This document shows, piece by piece, positions 43,985 through 53,375 of a stretch of 64,000 nt of DNA. Every line of letters begins with the position of its first letter. The stretch's first letter is position 1. Source of the stretch: Pseudoalteromonas luteoviolacea (lineage in GTDB: Bacteria > Pseudomonadota > Gammaproteobacteria > Enterobacterales > Alteromonadaceae); NCBI RefSeq assembly GCF_001750165.1, contig NZ_CP015411.1:4378501-4442500 (forward strand), read 5' to 3'. The translations under genes were made by a program, and so were the position numbers. The notes beneath the pieces are model-generated. The model was not told the DNA's origin. It worked only from the letters and a program-made list of their open reading frames with translations, and did no database searches.

Positions 43985-44706
43985 GTACACTAAAAGCGAC
44001 GGCACTGGCCAAAAGTTACAAAGGCAGGCAAGTAGTAAAGAATGTTGAGCTAAGTGTTGAAGCAGGTAGCATTGTTGGTTTACTGGGCCCAAATGGTGCC
44101 GGTAAAACAACTACGTTTTATATGATTGTCGGCCTAGTCCCCAGCGATAAGGGCGCTATTCATATTGACGAGCAGGACATTACGCTACTGCCAATGCACA
44201 GCAGAGCCCGTTTAGGTATTGGTTATTTACCACAAGAATCTTCAATCTTTAGAAAGTTAACCGTCTATCAAAATTTAATGGCGATCCTTGAAACGAGAAA
44301 AGACCTCAACAAGATTGAACGCGAAAGAATATTAAATGAATTACTTGATGAATTTAACATTCAACATATTCGTTCAAGCTTAGGTATGGCACTCTCTGGT
44401 GGTGAGCGTCGTCGCGTTGAAATTGCTCGCGCTTTAGCCGCTGATCCAAAATTTATTCTATTAGATGAGCCTTTTGCTGGCGTTGATCCCATTTCAGTGT
44501 TAGATATAAAGAAAATTATTGAGCATTTAAAAAACCGTGGGATCGGCGTTTTGATCACAGATCACAATGTACGTGAAACATTAGATGTATGTGAGAAGGC
44601 ATATATTGTTTCCCATGGCGAATTAATTGCTTCAGGTAGCCCTGAACATGTTTTAGCGGATCAAACCGTTCGAGATGTCTACTTAGGCGAACAATTCAGG
44701 CTATAG
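43981..44706 (+). CDS. lptB: LptB, ATPase of the LPS exporter
   Basis: A 241-residue ABC ATPase that powers LPS extraction. Walker A LLGPNGAGKTTTFYMI, signature LSGGERRRVEIARAL, Walker B FILLDEPFAGVDPISV. GTG start with AAGGAG 6 nt upstream. lptF and lptG are not in the window. Confidence 0.97.
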   Translation: MSTLKATALAKSYKGRQVVKNVELSVEAGSIVGLLGPNGAGKTTTFYMIVGLVPSDKGAIHIDEQDITLLPMHSRARLGIGYLPQESSIFRKLTVYQNLMAILETRKDLNKIERERILNELLDEFNIQHIRSSLGMALSGGERRRVEIARALAADPKFILLDEPFAGVDPISVLDIKKIIEHLKNRGIGVLITDHNVRETLDVCEKAYIVSHGELIASGSPEHVLADQTVRDVYLGEQFRL

Positions 44707-44747
44707 TTAAGAACAAGCGTAACAACGAAAAGGATTGTTAGAGATAC

Positions 44748-46259
44748 ATGAGGCAATCGCTACAGCTGCGCATGGGGCAGCAATTAACAATGACACCACA
44801 ATTGCAACAAGCAATCCGCTTGCTGCAACTGAGCACATTAGACCTCCAGCAAGAAATTCAAGAAGCACTGGACAGCAATCCTTTATTGGAAGTAGAAGAA
44901 AACGAACAAGAGTCTTTTGAAAATGGTCTAGATAAAACCCATGAACAGGCACAAACAACGGATAAATCGGAATCAAATACTGAAGAACAGGTAGAAACGC
45001 AGCTCAGTGATTATGAGCAAGACACAGACACGGCACTCAATAAAGAGACACTCAGTGATGAGATGGCAATGGATGTCACATGGGATGAATATATCAGCGC
45101 TGCGCCTGTAAGCTCGTCTGGGCCTATGCCTGAAGATGAAAGTGTCTATCAAGGTCAAACAACCGAAAGCCTTCAAGAGTATTTGATGTGGCAATTAGAA
45201 TTAACACCTTTTAGTGCGACAGACCGACTTATTGCGCTGTCTATTGTTGAGGGGGTTGATGATTCAGGTATTTTAACCGTCTCTTGTGAGGATATTCTAG
45301 AGAGCTTAAACAAAGACAATGACCAAGAGCTTATTGAGCTCGATGAAATTGAAGCCGTATTGAAGCGGATTCAACTGTTTGATCCTGTTGGTATCGCCGC
45401 TCGCAGCCTTCAGGAATGCCTGATTGTTCAATTAAATCAGTTTGCATCTGATACTCCTTGGCTCGAGCAAACTAAACAGGTCATTGATGAGCACATCGAT
45501 CTATTAGCAAATCGTGATTATCGTACTATCATGAAGAAAACAAAGCTCAAAGAAGGCGAGCTTAAAGAAGTGATGACGTTAATTCACAGTTTAAACCCCA
45601 AGCCAGCTGCCAGTATTGTGCAAGAAGAGGCTGATTATGTGATACCTGATGTCTCTGTTAAAAAGATAAAAGGTCGCTGGGTCGTTGAACTAAACCCTGA
45701 TTCGATGCCTAAAATCAGAGTGAATGATCACTATGCAGCGATGTCACGCTCGGTAAAATCCAGCAGTGACAGTCAGTTTATTCGCTCACATTTACAAGAA
45801 GCCAAATGGTTTATTAAAAGCTTAGAAAGCAGAAATGAAACTTTAATGAAAGTTACTAATTGCATTGTTCAACAACAACAGGCATTCTTTGAACATGGCC
45901 CTGAGGCAATGAGACCTATGGTACTCAATGATGTTGCTGAAATGGTTGATATGCACGAGTCGACAATTTCTCGGGTAACAACGCAAAAATATATGCACAC
46001 GCCTCGCGGCATTTATGAATTGAAATACTTCTTCTCGAGCCATGTTAGTACCGAGAACGGTGGTGAATGCTCTTCGACAGCAATTCGAGCGCTCATCAAA
46101 AAGCTAATCGCTGCAGAAAACTCAGCTAAGCCTTTAAGTGATAGTAAAATTGCAGATGTATTAGCAGATCAAGGTATTAAGGTGGCAAGACGTACTATTG
46201 CCAAATACCGAGAGTCTTTGGCTATTCCACCGTCTAATCAACGTAAAAGCTTGATTTAG
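44748..46259 (+). CDS. rpoN: RNA polymerase sigma-54 factor RpoN
   Basis: A 503-residue sigma-54. Region I is the Gln/Leu-rich LGQQL-type activator region (LRMGQQLTMTPQLQQAIRLLQLS), region II is acidic, and the RpoN box near the C-terminus reads ARRTIAKYRESL where ARRTVAKYREml is usual. The core-binding and HTH domains lie between. Follows lptB and leads the hpf-ptsN-rapZ-ptsO group. Confidence 0.97.
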   Translation: MRQSLQLRMGQQLTMTPQLQQAIRLLQLSTLDLQQEIQEALDSNPLLEVEENEQESFENGLDKTHEQAQTTDKSESNTEEQVETQLSDYEQDTDTALNKETLSDEMAMDVTWDEYISAAPVSSSGPMPEDESVYQGQTTESLQEYLMWQLELTPFSATDRLIALSIVEGVDDSGILTVSCEDILESLNKDNDQELIELDEIEAVLKRIQLFDPVGIAARSLQECLIVQLNQFASDTPWLEQTKQVIDEHIDLLANRDYRTIMKKTKLKEGELKEVMTLIHSLNPKPAASIVQEEADYVIPDVSVKKIKGRWVVELNPDSMPKIRVNDHYAAMSRSVKSSSDSQFIRSHLQEAKWFIKSLESRNETLMKVTNCIVQQQQAFFEHGPEAMRPMVLNDVAEMVDMHESTISRVTTQKYMHTPRGIYELKYFFSSHVSTENGGECSSTAIRALIKKLIAAENSAKPLSDSKIADVLADQGIKVARRTIAKYRESLAIPPSNQRKSLI

Positions 46260-46279
46260 ACGTAACAAAAGAAGGAAAA

Positions 46280-46573
46280 ATGCTTATGCAACTAAATTTA
46301 ACTGGTCGCCATGTAGAAATTACCGATTCATTAAGAGACTACGTAACAAGTAAGTTTGCGAAGCTAGAAAGGCATTTTGATCACATAAACAATGTACATG
46401 TAATCTTAGATGTCGAGAAACTCATACAAAAAGCAGAAGCGACGTTACATGTTAATGGAGGCGAGCTTTTCGCTTCAACAGAACATAGAGACATGTACGC
46501 AGCCATAGACGGCTTAATTGATAAACTGGATAGGCAAGTCATTAAACATAAAGAGAAGCTAACTCGACACTAA
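46280..46573 (+). CDS. hpf: Ribosome hibernation promoting factor HPF
   Basis: A short-form HPF of 97 residues that binds the 30S A/P sites and helps form 100S dimers in stationary phase. Typical ATLHVNGGELFASTEHRDMYAAIDGLIDKLDRQ. ATG 46280 has GAAGG 4 nt upstream; ATG 46286 matches the E. coli N-terminus (MQLN) and is also possible. Confidence 0.95.
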   Translation: MLMQLNLTGRHVEITDSLRDYVTSKFAKLERHFDHINNVHVILDVEKLIQKAEATLHVNGGELFASTEHRDMYAAIDGLIDKLDRQVIKHKEKLTRH

Positions 46574-46575
46574 TC

Positions 46576-47031
46576 ATGAAACTTAGCACACTAATTTCCG
46601 AGGACTGTAGCAAAGCTGCGGTCCTTTTTAATAGTAAAAAAAGAATACTCCAATATATCAGTGAACTGGCTCAACAAAAAATTCCAAACGCCAATCAGCA
46701 CGATATTCTTGAAGCTCTCCTCAATCGCGAAAAATTAGGTAGCACAGGCATAGGTAAAGGCATTGCTATTCCCCATGGCCGGTTATCAGGTCTCAATGAC
46801 GTTGTTGCCATTTTACTCGTAAATCAACAGGCTATTCCTTTTGACGCTTATGATGATCGCAGTGTAGACATATTTGTAGCACTCATCGTACCAGATGGTG
46901 AAAATAAACAACATTTAGAGACCTTAGCAAGTATCGCTGGTAAACTAAATGATAAACATTTTTGTAAGCGACTTAGGCAAGCGAGTAACGACAACGAGCT
47001 TTACCAAGTCCTTGTTGAGTTTGATAAATAA
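46576..47031 (+). CDS. ptsN: PTS IIA-Ntr protein PtsN
   Basis: A 151-residue EIIA of the nitrogen PTS, a regulatory phosphocarrier. The phosphorylated residue is His67 in GIGKGIAIPHGRL. Two bases after hpf and 12 bp before rapZ. Confidence 0.96.
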   Translation: MKLSTLISEDCSKAAVLFNSKKRILQYISELAQQKIPNANQHDILEALLNREKLGSTGIGKGIAIPHGRLSGLNDVVAILLVNQQAIPFDAYDDRSVDIFVALIVPDGENKQHLETLASIAGKLNDKHFCKRLRQASNDNELYQVLVEFDK

Positions 47032-47043
47032 TAGGAATTAACC

Positions 47044-47889
47044 GTGGAGCTCATAATTATCAGTGGCCGTTCTGGCTCAGGTAAATCTGTTGCATTAAGA
47101 GTATTGGAAGACTTAGGTTATTACTGCGCTGATAATATTCCGGTCAATCTCTTACCTGCATTGGTTCGCAGTGTTTCTGACAGTTATAACAAAATCGCCG
47201 TCAGTATCGACGTGAGAAACCTACCAAAAGAACAACAAGAATTTCACGATATTTTAGAGTACTTACCTGGATTTGCGAAGCCACAGGTATTTTATCTAGA
47301 CTGTGACGACCAAACACTGATTAAGCGTTTTTCAGAAACTCGCCGATTACACCCCCTGTCATTAAATGACCTTCCGCTTGATTTAGCTATTAAACAAGAA
47401 AAGAATTTGCTCGAAGTATTGATCCGACGAGCCGATGTAACCATAGATACAACGGATTTAAGTGTGCATCAATTAGCTGAAAGTGTTCGTGAGAAAATAT
47501 TGGGTCAAAAAGACAAACAGCTAATAATCACATTCGAATCTTTTGGCTTTAAACATGGTATTCCAAAAGAGGCTGACTACGTTTTTGATGCACGTTTTTT
47601 ACCCAACCCACATTGGGAGCCTGAGCTAAAGCCGTTAACGGGTTTAGACCAACCAGTTGTCGACTATTTATCTAGCCATAGCATAGTACAAAAATTTATA
47701 TGGCAAATTCAGACATTTATGCAAACTTGGCTCCCCCATTTAGAGCGCAATAATCGCAGCTATTTAACGATTGCTATTGGATGTACCGGTGGCCAACACC
47801 GCTCAGTTTACTTAGCTCAAACTCTTGGTGAGCGTTTTCAAAGAACACATTCTAATGTGAAAATTCGCCACCGAGAGCAAGAACAATGA
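47044..47889 (+). CDS. rapZ: RNase adaptor RapZ
   Basis: A 281-residue P-loop protein. Walker A is GRSGSGKS (residues 8-15); the C-terminal half has the conserved IGCTGGQHRSV. In E. coli RapZ guides RNase E to the small RNA GlmZ and so controls GlmS. GTG start with AGGA upstream. Overlaps ptsO by 4 bp. Confidence 0.96.
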   Translation: MELIIISGRSGSGKSVALRVLEDLGYYCADNIPVNLLPALVRSVSDSYNKIAVSIDVRNLPKEQQEFHDILEYLPGFAKPQVFYLDCDDQTLIKRFSETRRLHPLSLNDLPLDLAIKQEKNLLEVLIRRADVTIDTTDLSVHQLAESVREKILGQKDKQLIITFESFGFKHGIPKEADYVFDARFLPNPHWEPELKPLTGLDQPVVDYLSSHSIVQKFIWQIQTFMQTWLPHLERNNRSYLTIAIGCTGGQHRSVYLAQTLGERFQRTHSNVKIRHREQEQ

Positions 47890-48164
47890 CTCAATCGCAT
47901 CAAGGCCTTTTTCTAATAAAGAATAAATTGGGATTACATGCAAGAGCTGCAACGGTATTGGCACAACTCTCCACCCAGTTCGATGCGGATATTACACTCT
48001 ATCAAGGAGAAAAAAGTGCGCCAGGTGATAGCGTACTCGCTTTACTTCTGTTAGAAAGTAGTCAAGGCAAAGAAGTTAAAGTCACGTGTACAGGTCCAGA
48101 TGCGCATGATGCCCTAATAGCAATAGGAAACCTTATAGAAAATAAATTCCATGAGGACGAATAG
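47886..48164 (+). CDS. ptsO: PTS phosphocarrier NPr
   Basis: A 92-residue HPr-like protein that passes phosphate from EI-Ntr to PtsN. Phospho-site His18 lies in KLGLHARAAT (the usual HARP is HARA here) and the regulatory-serine region is GDSVLALLLL. Last gene of the rpoN cluster. Confidence 0.94.
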   Translation: MTQSHQGLFLIKNKLGLHARAATVLAQLSTQFDADITLYQGEKSAPGDSVLALLLLESSQGKEVKVTCTGPDAHDALIAIGNLIENKFHEDE

Positions 48165-48473
48165 CGTATAGGCGCTATCTTAATTGCCATTACAATACTT
48201 TCTATGCACAGGATGCCTGTGATTACACTAAAATGTCATAAGTTACATTTAAATTAAGCAGCTATAATCATTATATAATTTTTTCTATTACACTATTATA
48301 TGTAGCAATAATTGAAGGTCTTCAGCTTCAATAGAGCATGCAACCGAGATAAAGATCAGTTTACTGGAAGGCCTTAGTTACACGCTAGAAAAGCACTAAA
48401 TAAAACAAAGTAGCCTCCTATAACGGCTCATAACTCACTATCATGTTTTCTTTAATTTGAAATTTGGAAGCCT
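48165..48473. other. Intergenic region / possible mgtE leader
   Basis: About 310 bp of AT-rich DNA. TATAAT hexamers occur on the + strand at 48263-48268 and 48274-48279, without a good -35. A start near 48285 would give a leader of about 190 nt containing ATTGAAG / CTTCAAT (48311-48332). No gene seen. Confidence 0.4.
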
Positions 48474-49832
48474 ATGCCTGACGTTTTTGAACAAGACTAT
48501 ACACTGGAACAATTACAACAAGTAACCAAAGCAATAAACAGTGGACAGTTTGTTCAAGTTAGACAAACACTTGCTGAGATCCCTCCTTGTGACACCGCAC
48601 TTTTACTCGAGTCCTCACCACACAAAATAAGGACGACACTCTGGCAATTAGTTGACCCAGATATACAAGGTGATGTACTCGAAGAACTATCAGAAGACGT
48701 CCGATTAAGTATTATTGCCAAGATGGAGCCGGAACTTATCGCGGCAGCCACTGAAGATATGGATGATGATGACCTGGGAGAAGTGCTCAGAAGCTTACCT
48801 GTGCCCATCTATCAAGACGTCATTAGCGCAATGGACAGCCAAGATCGGGCACGTGCTACGCTCGCTTTATCTTACAATGAAGGCTCTGCCGGCGCGTTAA
48901 TGAATGGCGATACCATCACCATTCGTCCTGATGTCAGTTTGGATGTCGTATTAAGATACTTAAGGCTAAAAGAAGAGTTACCGCAAGGTACTGACGACCT
49001 CTATGTCGTAGATAAAGAAAACCGCTTTTTGGGGTCTTTATCAATTGGCATTTTATTAACCAACCCACCTGACAAGCTCGTTCAAGAGCTTATGAATGAA
49101 GAACGAGAAACCATTCCCGTTACTATGCCTGAGAGTGAAGTCGCGCAACTATTCGAGCGTCATAATTGGATCTCTGCGCCTGTTGTCGATGATCATACTC
49201 AGCTGCTCGGTCGGATCACCATTGATGATATCGTTGATGTCATCAGAGAAGATGCTGAACACAGTTTAATGAGCATGGCTGGTTTAGAGGATGAGGAGGA
49301 CACCTTTGCGCCAGTTATGAAAAGTAGTCAAAGGCGTTCAATTTGGCTTGGTATTAACCTACTCACAGCTTTGCTCGCAGCCTTTGTCGCTAGCTTTTTC
49401 GAGAGTACCCTAGATATACTTCCAATTTTAGCTGTGCTTAATGGCATAGTGCCAAGCATGGGTGGCGTGGCGGGCAGCCAAACTTTGACTTTGGTGATCC
49501 GTGGTATAGCACTTGGCCATGTCAATCAAACTAACCAAAAGTTTCTGTTAGGAAAAGAGCTTGCTATCGGTGCATTAAATGGCGTGTTGTGGTCTCTGTT
49601 AATAGCGGGCGTAGTAGCACTATGGCAATGGGATTTTAAACTTGGCGCAGTCATCGCCTTTGCTATGTTTATGAACTTAGTCGCAGCGGGGATAGCTGGT
49701 GCCAGTATTCCTTTGATATTAAAACGTATGAAGATAGATCCAGCGCTCGCTGGAAGCGTTGTGCTAACCACAGTCACGGATATTGTCGGTATTTTCGCTT
49801 TCCTAGGAACGGCTACTTGGTTTTTACTCTGA
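48474..49832 (+). CDS. mgtE: Magnesium transporter MgtE
   Basis: A 452-residue Mg2+ channel. N-terminal superhelical MgtE-N domain (about 30-130), tandem CBS domains (about 135-255) that sense cytosolic Mg2+, and five membrane helices carrying GIVPSMGGVAGSQT and NLVAAGIAGASIPL. Ribosome site GGAAG. It stands alone between ptsO and convergent tldE. Confidence 0.95.
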   Translation: MPDVFEQDYTLEQLQQVTKAINSGQFVQVRQTLAEIPPCDTALLLESSPHKIRTTLWQLVDPDIQGDVLEELSEDVRLSIIAKMEPELIAAATEDMDDDDLGEVLRSLPVPIYQDVISAMDSQDRARATLALSYNEGSAGALMNGDTITIRPDVSLDVVLRYLRLKEELPQGTDDLYVVDKENRFLGSLSIGILLTNPPDKLVQELMNEERETIPVTMPESEVAQLFERHNWISAPVVDDHTQLLGRITIDDIVDVIREDAEHSLMSMAGLEDEEDTFAPVMKSSQRRSIWLGINLLTALLAAFVASFFESTLDILPILAVLNGIVPSMGGVAGSQTLTLVIRGIALGHVNQTNQKFLLGKELAIGALNGVLWSLLIAGVVALWQWDFKLGAVIAFAMFMNLVAAGIAGASIPLILKRMKIDPALAGSVVLTTVTDIVGIFAFLGTATWFLL

Positions 49833-49846
49833 GCTATGCTCAGAGT
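49826..49846. terminator. Hairpin between mgtE and tldE (pmbA)
   Basis: Perfect 9-bp stem ACTCTGAGC / GCTCAGAGT with a TAT loop overlapping the mgtE stop codon. No clear U-tract on either side. Confidence 0.5.
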
Positions 49847-49864
49847 AACTTAGTCAGTTGGAGA

Positions 49865-51214
49865 TTATTCACCGGCAACCTGCATGTTTTCAATCAAGAT
49901 TGAACCTGTTTGAACCGCACCGCGTAATTCAATATCCCCTCCGATTGCTTGAATATTTTGGAACATATCTTTTAAATTGCCAGCGATGGTAATTTCACTC
50001 ACCGGATACTGTATGTCACCATTTTCAACCCAGAAACCCGCAGCGCCGCGAGAATAATCACCAGTTACAGTATTAACCCCTTGCCCCATCAACTCCGTGA
50101 CTAATAAGCCTGTGCCCATTTCATTGAGTATGGCGTTGAGATCGTCATGCGTCTTGTTCACTAACCAGTTGTGGATCCCACCAGCATGACCTGTCGCATG
50201 CATACCCATTTTTCTCGCCGCATAACTAGCCATTAAATACGTTTGCAGCTCTCCACCTACAATAATATCTCTGTCTTGAGTATAAACGCCTTCACTATCA
50301 AAAGGTGTTGAGGCCAACCCTTGTAACAGATGTGGCCTTTCTTGAATAGAGACACAAGGATTAAAAATTTGCTTACCAAGTGTATCGAGTAAAAAGCTCG
50401 ATTTGCGGTATAAAGCACCACCGCCAATCGCCGAAACCAAATGTCCAAATAAGCTATTCGCGATATCAGAACGAAAAACAACAGGTACTTTCATTGTTGA
50501 CAGCTTTTGACTATTAAGTTTTGCGAGTGTCGACTCCGCAGCTTCAATGCCAATCGCTCGCGGATCTTTTAATTTGTCATGTTTTCTAGCTATGCTGAAG
50601 GCCGAGTCTCGTTGCATCATGTCGCCTTCTTGACCAATCACCATGGTACTTAAAGTATGTCGAGAACGAGGAAAACCCGCTAAAAAACCATGGCTATTAC
50701 CATAGACCCTTAGCCCCTGATGAGAAGCCAAGCTCGCCCCATCTGAATTCACAATACGCTCATCAAACTCCAAAGCTGATTTTTCGGCTTCAATACAATA
50801 TTCAATCGCTTTTTGTGGAGACAAATCCCAAGGGTGATGAAGATCCAGATCAGGAATATCTGTTGCCATAAGCACTTTATCAGCCAGCCCATTACACTCA
50901 TCATCCGCCGTGTATTTTGCAATTTCAATGGCTTTTTTTACCACTGAACGTAAAGCCTGCTGACTAAGGTCAGCTGTAGAAGCCGACCCTTTATGATTAC
51001 CGACATACACACTGATCCCCAAACTGCCGTCTTGGTTAAACTCAATCGTATCAACTTCACCCATTCGAGTGCTTACAGACAGTCCTGAGGTACGACTCAT
51101 TGCCGCTTCAGCAGAAGTTGCGCCTAATTCAGAAGCCATCGTTAATACTTCAGAGACGGCATATTTCACTTCGTCGATTTGATGGTTTATAGAACCAGTT
51201 TGGTTATCATTCAT
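49865..51214 (-). CDS. pmbA: TldE/PmbA, non-metal subunit of the TldD-TldE protease
   Basis: A 449-residue protein. ATG 51214 (MNDNQTGS) is chosen; the frame is open to 51385 but would overlap divergent darP and has no homology there. TldE forms a heterodimer with TldD to cut unfolded peptides (microcin B17 and CcdA in E. coli). It lacks the HExxxH metal site, as expected. Partner tldD is at 51936-53375, on the other side of darP. Confidence 0.94.
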   Translation of the reverse strand: MNDNQTGSINHQIDEVKYAVSEVLTMASELGATSAEAAMSRTSGLSVSTRMGEVDTIEFNQDGSLGISVYVGNHKGSASTADLSQQALRSVVKKAIEIAKYTADDECNGLADKVLMATDIPDLDLHHPWDLSPQKAIEYCIEAEKSALEFDERIVNSDGASLASHQGLRVYGNSHGFLAGFPRSRHTLSTMVIGQEGDMMQRDSAFSIARKHDKLKDPRAIGIEAAESTLAKLNSQKLSTMKVPVVFRSDIANSLFGHLVSAIGGGALYRKSSFLLDTLGKQIFNPCVSIQERPHLLQGLASTPFDSEGVYTQDRDIIVGGELQTYLMASYAARKMGMHATGHAGGIHNWLVNKTHDDLNAILNEMGTGLLVTELMGQGVNTVTGDYSRGAAGFWVENGDIQYPVSEITIAGNLKDMFQNIQAIGGDIELRGAVQTGSILIENMQVAGE

Positions 51215-51364
51215 GTTGCTTTTCCAAATGCTTGTAAACTCTTCAATCCTAACACAGGACATACAATTTCGCTGAGATAGATTACGAATGACCTCACTAT
51301 AGCGATATTTTTCTGCGCTTCTTGGTATAATCAATAATATTGTAATATTAAATGGCCTAATATC

Positions 51365-51889
51365 ATGGCAAAAAAACCAGATCACAACGTCGACGACGAA
51401 GAAATCATCTATGTTTCAAAGAGTGAGTTGAAGCGAGATGCGCAGCAATACCAACAACTAGGAGTTGATATTGCCGAACTAGGTAAAAAACAACGAGAGA
51501 AACTCCCACTTACCAACGAGCTCGTTGAAGCCATGGCTCTTGCAGATAAAATTCGTGGCAAACACGATGCATACCGCCGCCATATGAACTACATCGCTAA
51601 AGTGCTGCGTACCACAGAGAATGTTGAGCAACTTCAAACCGCTTTAGATATGTTACTAAACAGAAATAATCAAGCTGAAGTGTTACTTGGTCAGGTCGAA
51701 AGAGTCCGTGATGACGTACTAAAATTGGGTGACAGCAAAATTAATGAGTTACTTGAAGAACATCCAACAATGGAACGCCAAAAGTTACGCCAATTGGTTC
51801 GTCAAGCAAATAAAGAATTGAAAGCGGAAAAGCCAGCCAAAGGGTATAAAGAGTTATTCCAATATCTAAAAGAAGCAATCTTACCTTAG
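51365..51889 (+). CDS. darP: Ribosome biogenesis factor DarP (YjgA)
   Basis: A 174-residue highly charged helical protein of the DUF615 family associated with late 50S assembly. Typical ISKSELKRDAQ-like start (VSKSELKRDAQQYQQLG) and AKGYKELFQYLKE end. Located between the oppositely oriented pmbA and tldD genes. Confidence 0.93.
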   Translation: MAKKPDHNVDDEEIIYVSKSELKRDAQQYQQLGVDIAELGKKQREKLPLTNELVEAMALADKIRGKHDAYRRHMNYIAKVLRTTENVEQLQTALDMLLNRNNQAEVLLGQVERVRDDVLKLGDSKINELLEEHPTMERQKLRQLVRQANKELKAEKPAKGYKELFQYLKEAILP

Positions 51890-51900
51890 TCGGTTATGTG

Positions 51901-51920
51901 AGGGGAGTCACGCCTCCCCT
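51901..51920. terminator. Hairpin between darP and tldD
   Basis: Perfect 7-bp stem AGGGGAG / CTCCCCT with a 6-nt loop, between the convergent stops of darP (51889) and tldD (51936); moderately T-rich sequence (ACTCTTTATT) follows on the + strand. Confidence 0.65.
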
Positions 51921-51935
51921 ACTCTTTATTGGCGG

Positions 51936-53375
51936 TTAAGCTGTGCCACCCACAGTAAGTTGATCAATCTTAAGACTTGGTTGACCTACCCCAACAGGGA
52001 CACTTTGACCATCTTTGCCACATACACCGACGCCTCTATCTAATGATAAATCGTTGCCAACCATAGAGATCTGCTGCATGGCTTCTGGGCCATTACCGAT
52101 CAAAGTGGCACCTTTAATTGGCTGTGTTACTTTACCATCTTCAATTAAATACGCTTCTGATGCCGAGAACACAAATTTGCCTGATGTGATATCAACTTGA
52201 CCACCGCCAAAATTGCTCGCAAATATCCCTTTTTTCACTGAGCTGATAATTTCCTGCTGAGTGCTCTCTCCTGCCAACATATAAGTATTGGTCATTCTTG
52301 GCATAGGGAGATGTGCAAAAGACTCTCTACGTGCATTGCCGGTTGGCTGTGCGTCCATTAGACGCGCATTCATCTTGTCCTGCATATAACCTTTTAGAAT
52401 GCCGTTTTCAATCAGCACATTATATCCGGCAGGCGTGCCTTCATCATCAATATTCAATGAGCCGCGACGATTTGCCATCGTACCATCATCTACCACCGTG
52501 CACAGTGAAGATGCAACTTGCTCACCCACTCGGCCACTAAAAGCAGAGGCACCTTTACGATTAAAGTCACCTTCCAGACCATGACCGACGGCTTCATGTA
52601 GCAGCACACCTGGCCAGCCCGATCCCAACACGACAGGCATGGTGCCTGCAGGTGCATCAATCGCGGTTAAATTAACACGCGCTTGCCTGACCGCTTCTAT
52701 TGCATAGCTCATCCAGCGCGGTTGACCGTCTTCTAACTCTTTAAAATAGCCGTAGTCTAAACGTGCGCCCCCCCCTGCACTACCACGCTCTCTTCGGCCG
52801 TTATTCTCAAGCAGCACAGAGCAATTTAGCCGAACTAAGGGACGGATATCAGTTGCAAAAGTACCGTCACTTGCTGCGATTAAAACTTCTTCATATACCG
52901 CTGCAATTGAGCACACCACTTGCTGTGCATCGGGTGCAAGTTCCCTAATCGCACTGTCCACTTCTCTGAGCAAGGTGATCTTCTCTTCGTCACTCATACT
53001 CAATAAAGGTTGAACAGGTTGGAACTGTATTGGCGCTTTGACGTCAGTAAAGACCTGCACTGTTTTTGATTCACCTTGCTGTGCAATCGACCTAGCAGCT
53101 TCCGCAGCTTGGTTGATGGCCTCTAAATTAATTGCATCTGAGTAGCTAAACCCAGTTTGCTCACCACTTACGGCCCTAACACCAACGCCCCGCTCAATGT
53201 TATAGCTGCCCTCTTTGATGTTGCCATCTTCAAGCACCCAAGTTTCATTGTAACTGGATTGAAAATACAAGTCGGAATAATCCACATTGTACTGATGGAT
53301 ATAATTAAGTGTTTGTTCCAGCTGCTCTCTAGTTAACTGACTATCAGCTAACAAGCTTTTTTCAACTTGATTCAT
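51936..53375 (-). CDS. tldD: Metalloprotease TldD
   Basis: A 479-residue zinc protease subunit. The metal motif is H260-E261-A-V-G-H265 (LLHEAVGHGLEGD). Works with PmbA/TldE. The start overlaps the stop of the nitrilase-family gene by 4 bp, so the two are co-transcribed. Confidence 0.96.
   Translation of the reverse strand: MNQVEKSLLADSQLTREQLEQTLNYIHQYNVDYSDLYFQSSYNETWVLEDGNIKEGSYNIERGVGVRAVSGEQTGFSYSDAINLEAINQAAEAARSIAQQGESKTVQVFTDVKAPIQFQPVQPLLSMSDEEKITLLREVDSAIRELAPDAQQVVCSIAAVYEEVLIAASDGTFATDIRPLVRLNCSVLLENNGRRERGSAGGGARLDYGYFKELEDGQPRWMSYAIEAVRQARVNLTAIDAPAGTMPVVLGSGWPGVLLHEAVGHGLEGDFNRKGASAFSGRVGEQVASSLCTVVDDGTMANRRGSLNIDDEGTPAGYNVLIENGILKGYMQDKMNARLMDAQPTGNARRESFAHLPMPRMTNTYMLAGESTQQEIISSVKKGIFASNFGGGQVDITSGKFVFSASEAYLIEDGKVTQPIKGATLIGNGPEAMQQISMVGNDLSLDRGVGVCGKDGQSVPVGVGQPSLKIDQLTVGGTA

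Noticed and set aside
51215..51385. N-terminal extension of PmbA/TldE to 506 residues
   Set aside because: It runs into divergent darP and has no homology; ATG 51214 fits the family length.
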